From positions 15,059-20,725 of the forward strand of contig NVUU01000008.1 of the NCBI GenBank assembly GCA_002402025.1: 5,667 nt of DNA, read 5' to 3'. Below the pieces are notes generated by a model. It ran no database searches. It was given only the letters and a program-made list of their open reading frames with translations, and was not told where the DNA came from. The stretch comes from Candidatus Aerophobota bacterium. Lineage in GTDB: Bacteria > Chlamydiota > Chlamydiia > Chlamydiales > GCA-2402025. Shown here in pieces: positions 1-5,560 of this stretch (within the stretch, counting starts at the first letter, position 1; each line of letters opens with the position of its first letter). The position numbers and the translations under genes were made by a program.

Positions 1-324
1 CATGAAAAGGATCAAGATTTACTGGAAGACTTATTAAACGCATCACTGCAATCTGAGGATCTCTGCGCAATTAACCTCAGAAGTATTAGAAGCCTTAGAG
101 ACTCTTACCAGATCATCTTTACAAACCAGCTGAACAAAACCATTAAACTTCTAACAGGACTTACCATCATCCTAAGTATACCAACGATGATCGCAAGCCT
201 TTACGGAATGAACGTAAAACTTCCCATGGAGAAAAATCCCTACGCATTTGGGATCTTATTTATATTCATCCTTGTGATATCCTTCCTGTCCTATTACGTA
301 TTCCAAAGAAGACGATGGCTCTAG
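1..324 (+). CDS. corA: CorA-family magnesium/cobalt transporter, C-terminal part (5' end outside window)
   Basis: The reading frame is open from base 1 and ends at TAG 322-324, giving the last 107 residues. Residues 1-49 are the charged end of the cytoplasmic domain running into the long pore helix. A first membrane helix follows (about 50-67) and ends in the CorA signature YGMN at 68-71, preceded by IPTMIAS. After a short loop (VKLPMEKNPY) comes a second membrane helix (about 83-101) and a basic tail QRRRWL that would lie in the cytoplasm. This two-helix, GMN-loop, Arg/Lys-tail layout is typical of CorA, a pentameric inner-membrane channel for Mg2+ (also Co2+ or Ni2+) in which the GMN loop forms the ion entry. 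The N-terminal part is not visible. The last 10 bases overlap the start of the SET-domain gene. The family call is firm; ion preference cannot be read. Confidence 0.93.
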   Translation, partial: HEKDQDLLEDLLNASLQSEDLCAINLRSIRSLRDSYQIIFTNQLNKTIKLLTGLTIILSIPTMIASLYGMNVKLPMEKNPYAFGILFIFILVISFLSYYVFQRRRWL

Positions 325-884
325 AAATAGCAGACTTAGAATCTACCCACAACTTTACCTTTGCAAAGCATCTCGTTTTTGAAACAGAATCTTTTAAATT
401 GCAAGTTTTGGAAAAATCCAACCCAGAAATAGAATCAAAAGAGACTCCCATAGCGCTTGGTAAAAAGTTCGATCAAGAACTTAAGGAAGGGCTTGTTCCT
501 CCCTGCGAGATCAAACACATATCTGAGGATGTCGGATTTGGGCTCTATGCCCTCTCCCCTGTATATAAGGGGTCCTTTCTTGGGGAGTATACAGGGCTTA
601 TCTGCCATGGCAGCAGCTACTATAAAATGAATAACTACCTCTTTAAATACCCCGTAAAGAATGAGGCCGGCAATGATCTCTCTATAGATGCTGAGCCCTA
701 TGGTAACCATACAAGATTCATCAACCATAGTTTTAAACCAAATCTAGATCACCACTATGCTTATCATAGAGGTCTCTATCATTTGATCTTTGTTGCTAAT
801 AGAGATATCAAAGAAGGAGAGCAGTTCACCTTCAACTACGGACACGGATACTGGTATTTAAGAGGCGCTCCAGACACTTTCTAA
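315..884 (+). CDS. SET-domain protein lysine methyltransferase (possible secreted histone methyltransferase)
   Basis: This 189-residue protein carries a compact SET domain over about residues 65-178, the fold that transfers methyl groups from S-adenosylmethionine to lysine side chains. Visible motifs in order are GFGLYAL (74-80), GEYTG (90-94), the SAM-site block RFINHS (134-139) followed by KPNL, and GEQFTFNYG (168-176), whose Tyr175 is the expected catalytic tyrosine. No pre-SET or post-SET zinc cysteines are present. Residues 1-64 match nothing I recognise. Chlamydiae encode small SET proteins of this sort: NUE of C. trachomatis is a secreted histone methyltransferase, and the C. pneumoniae homologue modifies the chlamydial histone-like protein Hc1. 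A host-histone or own-nucleoid target is therefore plausible but inferred. The ATG lies inside the end of corA (10-base overlap) behind only a weak purine stretch (AAAGAAG), so translation probably depends on coupling. No other in-frame ATG precedes the domain. Confidence 0.88.
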   Translation: MALEIADLESTHNFTFAKHLVFETESFKLQVLEKSNPEIESKETPIALGKKFDQELKEGLVPPCEIKHISEDVGFGLYALSPVYKGSFLGEYTGLICHGSSYYKMNNYLFKYPVKNEAGNDLSIDAEPYGNHTRFINHSFKPNLDHHYAYHRGLYHLIFVANRDIKEGEQFTFNYGHGYWYLRGAPDTF

Positions 885-1867
885 ACCATCTTGGTAATGA
901 TAATCACAAGAGCTTCTTTAAAGGGATAGTAGTTGCAGTTATCAGGAACATCGACACTTATCACCTGCTCTTTGTAATCAAGCTCTGGATTTGTGATCAC
1001 ATGATTAAAAAACATCTCATCTTCAAATTTTGAATTAGGATTGTCCAAATAACAAGAAAACCTTGATCCTTTACGCATATGAGTATCTAAGCAAAGTTTT
1101 AAAAACTCAAAGAGTCTATCGCTTCTATGGCTCTCATCAAAGGGAGTTTTTTCATCTCTATTTTTGACATTTTCTAAGAATTCTTGCTTTATTGCAAAAG
1201 TAATAAACTTTTCATCTTCAAGACGTTTAATCACACGATCAAATTGCTCATCTGTAATATTATCTTTTCTTTTCAGCTCTGCAAAAAAAGGAAGGTAGTG
1301 CGCAGGATCTACTTTGGCTTTGTTTCTAAGATTATTAAAAAAATAGTCTAAATCCTTATCTTTGTATTTCATATCCTTTAAAAAAGAAAGCTGCTCATGC
1401 AGATTCTTTAGAAGCTTTTGTCCTTTCTCAAGGATATGATGAGCCTTTTCACCAACAGATTGAAAAAATTTAGATTCATCTAAACTCTCTAAAGGATAAT
1501 CATCAAAAAAAACACAGTCAAATACACCAAGTTTTTCCATCGCATCTTGCCAAGTCCCCTCTATAATTTTTACACCCTTGTGCTTCTTTGCAAATTCATG
1601 GGCTTTTTTTATAACTTGTGGATGATACTCAATAATCGTATGAGATCTTGGTTTATACTTCTGTATTTGAGTTGCTGAATACCCGCAACCAAATCCGATC
1701 TCTAAAACATCCCCAAATGGCTTCAGTGCGTCTACACAAGCCTCCATATAGGGCTTTTCCCACTCCATCATGACTTGGAAGGTATCATCTTTAAGAAGGA
1801 TCTCTTTGCCGTGTTTATCTGTGATAAACTGCATCTTACAGATCTTATTACTTTTCTTTTTAAACAA
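881..1867 (-). CDS. GAMT-like class I SAM-dependent methyltransferase with a large internal insertion
   Basis: A 328-residue Rossmann-fold methyltransferase. The N-terminal part follows guanidinoacetate N-methyltransferase (GAMT) from memory: MMEWEKPYM (33-41; GAMT has WETPYM), SAM-binding motif I VLEIGFGCG (54-62), acidic ribose-binding Glu in IIEYHP (78-83), EGTWQD (103-108) and FDCVFFDDYPL (116-126), where Asp122 aligns with the GAMT catalytic Asp of LYDTYPL. The C-terminal end VPDNCNYYPF (307-316) matches GAMT VPPADCRYYAF. Between them, roughly residues 150-265 form an extra charged, helical-looking block absent from GAMT, which explains 328 residues against about 236. GAMT makes creatine from guanidinoacetate; the relative RMT2 methylates protein arginine. 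The substrate here is unknown. The start is TTG at 1867, chosen because GGAGG lies seven bases upstream; the ATG at 1834 lacks such a site. The gene is convergent with the SET gene (4-base overlap), and a terminator separates it from the gene upstream. Confidence 0.82.
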   Translation of the reverse strand: MFKKKSNKICKMQFITDKHGKEILLKDDTFQVMMEWEKPYMEACVDALKPFGDVLEIGFGCGYSATQIQKYKPRSHTIIEYHPQVIKKAHEFAKKHKGVKIIEGTWQDAMEKLGVFDCVFFDDYPLESLDESKFFQSVGEKAHHILEKGQKLLKNLHEQLSFLKDMKYKDKDLDYFFNNLRNKAKVDPAHYLPFFAELKRKDNITDEQFDRVIKRLEDEKFITFAIKQEFLENVKNRDEKTPFDESHRSDRLFEFLKLCLDTHMRKGSRFSCYLDNPNSKFEDEMFFNHVITNPELDYKEQVISVDVPDNCNYYPFKEALVIIITKMV

Positions 1868-1874
1868 AGCGGTT

Positions 1875-1879
1875 CCTCC
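1875..1879 (-). promoter_or_regulatory. Ribosome binding site fixing the TTG start of the GAMT-like gene
   Basis: On the minus strand a perfect GGAGG is followed by seven bases (AACCGCT) and then TTG at 1867-1865. This spacing is ideal, while the first in-frame ATG, at 1834, is preceded by GATCTGTAAG with no good Shine-Dalgarno match. The site therefore decides the start. Confidence 0.8.
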
Positions 1880-1901
1880 AAAAAATGACTGCTTGGATGT
1901 G

Positions 1902-1930
1902 ATTGTAGAAAGAGGAGCTTTTTGAAGCTA
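1902..1930 (-). promoter_or_regulatory. Possible promoter of the GAMT-like gene
   Basis: Because a terminator ends the upstream transcription unit, the GAMT-like gene needs its own promoter within about 65 bases. The best minus-strand -10 candidate is TACAAT (1907-1902), which would give a leader of roughly 30 bases. The matching -35 position reads TAGCTT, a poor match to TTGACA, and it falls in a small perfect hairpin AGCTT-TTTG-AAGCT (1916-1929). This is a weak prediction from consensus matching only. Confidence 0.3.
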
Positions 1931-1964
1931 TAAAAAAGGGCCTCTCCCAAAAGGAGAGACCCTT
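1931..1964 (-). terminator. Rho-independent terminator of the 1997-3094 gene
   Basis: Read on the minus strand, AAGGG-T-CTCTCC and GGAGAG-G-CCCTT pair as an 11-bp GC-rich stem with one internal mismatch and a five-base loop (TTTTG), followed directly by TTTTTTA. The U-tract is on the minus strand only (the plus side has just TTAAAATA), so it ends transcription coming from the upstream minus-strand gene, whose stop codon is about 33 bases earlier. A second small inverted repeat, TTGTTAA-A-TTAACAA, sits at 1982-1996 right behind that stop codon. Confidence 0.88.
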
Positions 1965-1996
1965 AAAATATGCAAGCTATATTGTTAAATTAACAA

Positions 1997-3094
1997 CTAA
2001 CCAGCTTGTTCTGTAGAATCGTTAGTATCTACTACTAGTAGTGCAGCATCTAGTGCTCTAGCCTCTCTAGTCACTTGTCTCGCCCCACGCGGTGTCAGCT
2101 TTGGTGTCGCCGCCTGATCCAAGAAACTTGCTTCGTCATCAAATCCGCCTTTAGTAGATGGTGGTGTACTCAGTCCTATTAAATCGCCGCCATCAACTTC
2201 GCTTCTAACAGGTGATCGCGCTAGTAAACCTTCGCTCCCATCTTCACTTGGTGCAGGACTTGCTCCTTCTTGTATTACTGACAAGGCAGCGGCAGTATCT
2301 CTACTCGTGTGTCTCGTCGTCCGACGCGGTATGTGCGATGTTGTCTCCTGAGCCACAACACGTCCTTCGCCATCAGCAGGTGATAATAGCGTTAGTAAAC
2401 TTCCGCTCCCATTTTCACTTGCTACAGGACTTACTGATCCTGCTTCCAAGGCAACGTTAGTCTCTCTACTCGCTTGTCTCATCCGATGCTTCCGCTGCGG
2501 TGTCTGCGGTACACTTTTTTCGCCTTCAGATTCGCTTTCAGAAGATGATACATCCGTGTCGTTAGAATATTGGACCCCATTTTCACTTTGTACAATTACT
2601 CGTGCTGCAATTTCGTCACCTGAAGCAGCATATACTGTTCCAAAGGAGGTAGTTTCTCGTTCTGCAACTTCTCTATCTAGAGCAGAAAATGCTGTTTCAG
2701 GGAAGAAAATTCCTGCTACTGCAAGAACAACACTCGCTGCAACGAAACCAACTGTTTTAACAGCTGTTTTAAGAGCAGTAATGGTACTTTTTCCTGCGCC
2801 TAGTAGATCTAATCTTAGAATACAAATAGGCATATTTAGAACAGCCTCTACTGTTCGCGCAGCTCCACTCACCGTTTCAGCAACAGCTGCAACAAGTTGT
2901 AGATAAGGAGCAACCAAATGCCTCTGTAGGACGTTACCAGTTTGTGAATGCTCTTTCGTAGATCTTGTTAGATCAATTGCTTGATGCGAAAAAGATGGTG
3001 AAACTGAAATGTTTGAAACAGTTGTAGGAATATTTCTTACTGCTCTATATGCAGTTGAACCTGCATCTTTAAGAGCTTGTGGAATACCGACCAT
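1997..3094 (-). CDS. Unrecognised protein with hydrophobic N-terminal half and repetitive disordered tail; candidate effector or inclusion-membrane protein
   Basis: A 365-residue protein that I cannot assign to a named family. Residues 1-50 are Ser/Thr-rich with no classical signal peptide. Residues 55-100 are moderately hydrophobic, and 113-134 (KTVGFVAASVVLAVAGIF...) is a convincing membrane helix; together they could form a membrane hairpin as in chlamydial Inc proteins. From about 150 on the chain looks disordered: an acidic Ser/Glu run SSSESESEGE (183-192), then degenerate repeats with a basic S/T-R-E/D core at 209-211, 264-266 and 342-344, two of them followed by a [PA]xxSE[ND]GS block (about 222-230 and 280-287). 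There is a single Cys (C91). The start at 3094 is preferred because GGAGG lies six bases upstream; the in-frame ATG at 3127 has none. The gene is a single unit, with its own terminator and 184 bases upstream separating it from pdhC. Its tail looks more GC-rich than the neighbouring genes. Secretion is inference only. Confidence 0.78.
   Translation of the reverse strand: MVGIPQALKDAGSTAYRAVRNIPTTVSNISVSPSFSHQAIDLTRSTKEHSQTGNVLQRHLVAPYLQLVAAVAETVSGAARTVEAVLNMPICILRLDLLGAGKSTITALKTAVKTVGFVAASVVLAVAGIFFPETAFSALDREVAERETTSFGTVYAASGDEIAARVIVQSENGVQYSNDTDVSSSESESEGEKSVPQTPQRKHRMRQASRETNVALEAGSVSPVASENGSGSLLTLLSPADGEGRVVAQETTSHIPRRTTRHTSRDTAAALSVIQEGASPAPSEDGSEGLLARSPVRSEVDGGDLIGLSTPPSTKGGFDDEASFLDQAATPKLTPRGARQVTREARALDAALLVVDTNDSTEQAG
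2221..2432 (-). repeat. Degenerate in-frame DNA repeat inside the candidate effector gene
   Basis: Bases 2221-2261 and 2392-2432 match at 35 of 41 positions without a gap. The offset is 171 bases, exactly 57 codons, so the reading frame is kept. They encode the related blocks SPVASENGSGSLL and SPAPSEDGSEGLL. A second shared stretch, resembling TCTCTACTCGCTTGTCTC on the plus strand, occurs near 2063, 2298 and 2462 and encodes the basic T/S-R-E/D core. The pattern indicates expansion of the tail by internal duplication followed by divergence. Confidence 0.75.
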
Positions 3095-3100
3095 AATTAT

Positions 3101-3105
3101 CCTCC
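3101..3105 (-). promoter_or_regulatory. Ribosome binding site fixing the start of the candidate effector gene
   Basis: A minus-strand GGAGG lies six bases (ATAATT) before ATG 3094-3092. The longer in-frame start at 3127 is preceded by GTTTTCGA without any Shine-Dalgarno match, so the protein begins MVGIPQ. Confidence 0.82.
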
Positions 3106-3143
3106 AGTGTATGTAATCATTAGTCATTCGAAAACAAAGGGAA

Positions 3144-3172
3144 ATTGTAATACAGGACTAGGATTTAATAAA
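3144..3172 (-). promoter_or_regulatory. Possible promoter of the candidate effector gene
   Basis: In the AT-rich 184-base gap (3095-3278) the best minus-strand -10 match is TACAAT (3149-3144), with TTTATT at the 17-base-spaced -35 position (3172-3167). It would give a leader of roughly 45 bases. The rest of the gap holds two perfect AT-rich palindromes, AAATCGATTT (3230-3239) and AATAATATTATT (3263-3274), the latter just behind the pdhC stop. No strong terminator for pdhC is visible. In such AT-rich DNA chance matches are common. Confidence 0.28.
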
Positions 3173-3278
3173 AGAAAAGTTAATTTTTTAATAAGAAAAA
3201 ATAAAGAACATGCAGGGTAATCTTAGTAAAAATCGATTTAATCAAATTAATTATTATCACGAAATAATATTATTCAAC

Positions 3279-4568
3279 TTATATTAATAAGATAGCGGGA
3301 TTTTCTAGGTACTTTTTGAGTGTACGTAAAAAGTTTGCTGCGTCCGCTCCATCAACCACTCTATGATCAGAAGATAATGTCAGAGTTAAAGTTTTACCTA
3401 CCGCGATCTCTTCATCTTTGACAATAGGTCTTTCAATAATACCACCCACCGCAAGAATGCTTGCCTGAGGAGGATTGATAACAGCCACAAAGTCATCTAT
3501 CCCATACATGCCAAGATTAGATATGGTAAAAGAGCCCCCTTGGAACTCGTGGGGCTGCAGCGAACCATCTTTAGCCTTTGATGCAAGCACCTTGACCTCC
3601 GAAGAAAGTTCTCCCATATTTTTATAATCTGCATGACGGATAATAGGAGTAATAAGGCCACTCTCGACACTTACCGCAATAGATATATCAATTGTTTTAA
3701 ATCTGATGATTTTTCCATTTATGCTATCAAAGCCGCTATTGATCTCAGGATGTTCTTTAAGAGCTATCGCAGATGCTCTCACAATAAAATCATTAAACGT
3801 TACTTTAATTCCTGATGCTTTTAGCTGCTCTCTTAGATCTACAATGCTGTCTGCATTGATCGTCTGTCTTACATAAAAATGTGGAATAAATGTTTTAGAG
3901 GCTTGCAATCTTTCAGCAATGATTTTTCTCATTTGAGTAAGAGGTTCTTCTTCAAAAGCTCCAGCAGTACATGTTGGAGCAGACCTTCTACCAAAACTTG
4001 CAGCGGCATCAGGTTGGCCAAGGTCTACATCTTTACTCATGACTCTTTTATTTGGACCAGAGCCCTTTACACTCGCAAGATCGATCCCCTTTTCCTTAGC
4101 TAGTTTTTTTGCAAGTGGGGAAGCTAGAATTTTTGATGAAATATCATCTCTTGGCCATTTGAATTCATAATCTTTAATAGGAGGTACTGGTGAAAAGCCT
4201 ACTTGGCTAAAAGATGTTTGAGAGCTTTGTTTAGAAGCAGGTGCTTCTTCCGGTTTTTCTTCAGAAGTCTCTGCAACTTTCTCAACCTTTTCTTCGCCCT
4301 CTACTTTATAACCTTCGATGGATTCATCCTTTGTCTCTGTGAAAATCGCGACAGCCTGATTCACTTTTGCATTCTGTCCTTCTTTGACCAAGATTTTTCT
4401 TAAAAAACCGTCATCAATAGCATTGTACTCAACTGTTGCCTTATCTGTTGCTACTTCAAAAAGAACATCTCCAGAAGAGACTTTGTCCCCTTCCTTCTTC
4501 ATCCATTTTACTAAAGTGCCTTCTTCCATTGTTGGAGAAAGTTTTGGCATAGTGAGTGTGCTTGGCAT
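3279..4568 (-). CDS. pdhC: Pyruvate dehydrogenase complex E2, dihydrolipoamide acetyltransferase
   Basis: This 429-residue protein has the full E2 layout. An N-terminal lipoyl domain (about 2-77) has the lipoylated Lys43 in the ATDKAT motif. A Lys/Glu/Ser-rich flexible linker (about 80-135) leads to a peripheral subunit-binding domain (about 146-181; ASPLAKKLAKEKGID, GSGPNKRVMSKD). The catalytic acyltransferase domain (about 205-429) contains FNDFIVRA, SNLGMYG and the active site DHRVVDG with His402 and Asp406. E2 forms the core of the complex, accepts acetyl groups from E1 on its swinging lipoyl arm and passes them to CoA in the cytoplasm; E3 then reoxidises the lipoyl group. There is a single lipoyl domain. 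The ATG has AGGAG six bases upstream. It lies 20 bases after pdhB and ends the operon here; no lpd gene follows. The short lipoyl-PSBD-catalytic form is of the type shared by mitochondria, alphaproteobacteria and chlamydiae. Confidence 0.96.
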   Translation of the reverse strand: MPSTLTMPKLSPTMEEGTLVKWMKKEGDKVSSGDVLFEVATDKATVEYNAIDDGFLRKILVKEGQNAKVNQAVAIFTETKDESIEGYKVEGEEKVEKVAETSEEKPEEAPASKQSSQTSFSQVGFSPVPPIKDYEFKWPRDDISSKILASPLAKKLAKEKGIDLASVKGSGPNKRVMSKDVDLGQPDAAASFGRRSAPTCTAGAFEEEPLTQMRKIIAERLQASKTFIPHFYVRQTINADSIVDLREQLKASGIKVTFNDFIVRASAIALKEHPEINSGFDSINGKIIRFKTIDISIAVSVESGLITPIIRHADYKNMGELSSEVKVLASKAKDGSLQPHEFQGGSFTISNLGMYGIDDFVAVINPPQASILAVGGIIERPIVKDEEIAVGKTLTLTLSSDHRVVDGADAANFLRTLKKYLENPAILLI

Positions 4569-4588
4569 AGCAGTCTCCTAAAAATCTA

Positions 4589-5560
4589 TCAAAGTACTTC
4601 TTTGAGGGCTTTTAATATTCTATCTTTTGTTGGAAGCGATTCCCTTTCGAGAGTTTTTGCGTAAGGCATCGGAGTTTCTCTCTGACATACTCTTACAACT
4701 GGCGCATCCAAATAATCAAAACAATGCTCTTGTATCTGAAAACCCATTTCTGCGCAAACTCCTGCATAAAGGTGTCCTTCTTCAACAAGTACACAACGAT
4801 TTGTCTTTCTAACAGAAGTAGCAATTGTCGCGATATCAAGTGGTTTTATCGTTCTAAGATCAATTACTTCTACTGAAACGTTACTTTTTGCAAGCTCCCT
4901 TGCAGCTTCCATACAAAAATGCATCATTCTTGAATAGGAGATCAAAGTGACATCCTTACCTTCTTTCACGATATTGGCTTTGCCAATAGGAACGATATAT
5001 TCACCTTCTGGGATCTCCATCTTATTTCCATAATCCATCTCATTCTCTAAATAGAGCACCGGATTATTAGATCTAATCGCGCTTTTAAGCAGCCCTTTAG
5101 CATCATATGCGTTACTTGGAGCCACAATGTAAAAGCCTGGGAAATTTCCATAAAGGGCTTCTACTGTATGCGAGTGTTGACATGATACTTGCGCAGCTGA
5201 TCCATTCGGTCCTCTAAAGACGATCGGCACTTTAAATCTTCCGCCCGACATGTAATGCATTTTACAAGCATTTGATATCAACTGATCTGCCGCAACAAAA
5301 GAAAAGTTAAAACTCATATACTCTACGATAGGTCTCATCCCAGTCATTGCAGCGCCAATGGCAAGCCCTGTAAAGCTTCCTTCAGAAATGGGAGTATCTA
5401 AGATTCTTTTATCACCCCATTTATCAAGAAGTCCTTTTGTGACTTTATAAGCACCGTTGTATTCTGCAACTTCCTCTCCAAGTACGATGACAGTATCATC
5501 TCTTTCCATCTCTTCATCAATGGCTTGTCTAATTGCTTCACGAATGTCTACTTCTTGCAT
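4589..5560 (-). CDS. pdhB: Pyruvate dehydrogenase E1 component, beta subunit
   Basis: This 323-residue protein is full length for E1 beta of the alpha2-beta2 type. Together with the alpha subunit it decarboxylates pyruvate using thiamine diphosphate and transfers the acetyl group to the lipoyl arm of E2. Visible family blocks are GEEVAEYNGAYKVTKGL (28-44), RILDTPISE (52-60), whose Glu60 is the residue expected to activate the cofactor, MSFNFSFVAADQ (82-93), the QHSH segment (128-131) lining the active site, YGNFPG (137-142), and the C-terminal transketolase domain with IDLRTIKPLD (233-242) and VEEGH (259-263). The start ATG at 5560 shares its A with the TGA stop of pdhA; GAGG lies five bases upstream, inside pdhA. 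A GTG one codon earlier (5563) is possible but too close to that site. Translational coupling to pdhA is likely, and pdhC follows after 20 bases. Confidence 0.96.
   Translation of the reverse strand: MQEVDIREAIRQAIDEEMERDDTVIVLGEEVAEYNGAYKVTKGLLDKWGDKRILDTPISEGSFTGLAIGAAMTGMRPIVEYMSFNFSFVAADQLISNACKMHYMSGGRFKVPIVFRGPNGSAAQVSCQHSHTVEALYGNFPGFYIVAPSNAYDAKGLLKSAIRSNNPVLYLENEMDYGNKMEIPEGEYIVPIGKANIVKEGKDVTLISYSRMMHFCMEAARELAKSNVSVEVIDLRTIKPLDIATIATSVRKTNRCVLVEEGHLYAGVCAEMGFQIQEHCFDYLDAPVVRVCQRETPMPYAKTLERESLPTKDRILKALKEVL

Noticed and set aside
435..728. Minus-strand open frame of 97 codons across the SET gene.
   Set aside because: The plus strand encodes a clear SET domain here; the antisense translation shows no recognisable domain.
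1925..1981. Direct repeat AAGCTATA on both sides of the terminator (1925-1932 and 1974-1981), considered as a target-site duplication.
   Set aside because: Only eight AT-rich bases, with nothing between them but a terminator hairpin; no mobile-element ends are visible.
2775..2810. Walker A-like GAGKST in the candidate effector protein (residues 99-104).
   Set aside because: The first glycine of GxxxxGK[ST] is missing, the stretch lies between hydrophobic segments, and no Walker B or nucleotide-binding fold follows. Judged a chance match.
2212..2906. Plus-strand open frames opposite the candidate effector gene (2212-2460 and 2556-2906).
   Set aside because: They lack good ribosome sites and their repeats simply mirror the minus-strand coding repeats; the minus-strand gene has a ribosome site and a terminator.
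3095..3127. Longer start at ATG 3127 for the candidate effector, adding 11 residues.
   Set aside because: No ribosome binding site precedes it, while GGAGG at 3105-3101 is correctly spaced for the ATG at 3094.
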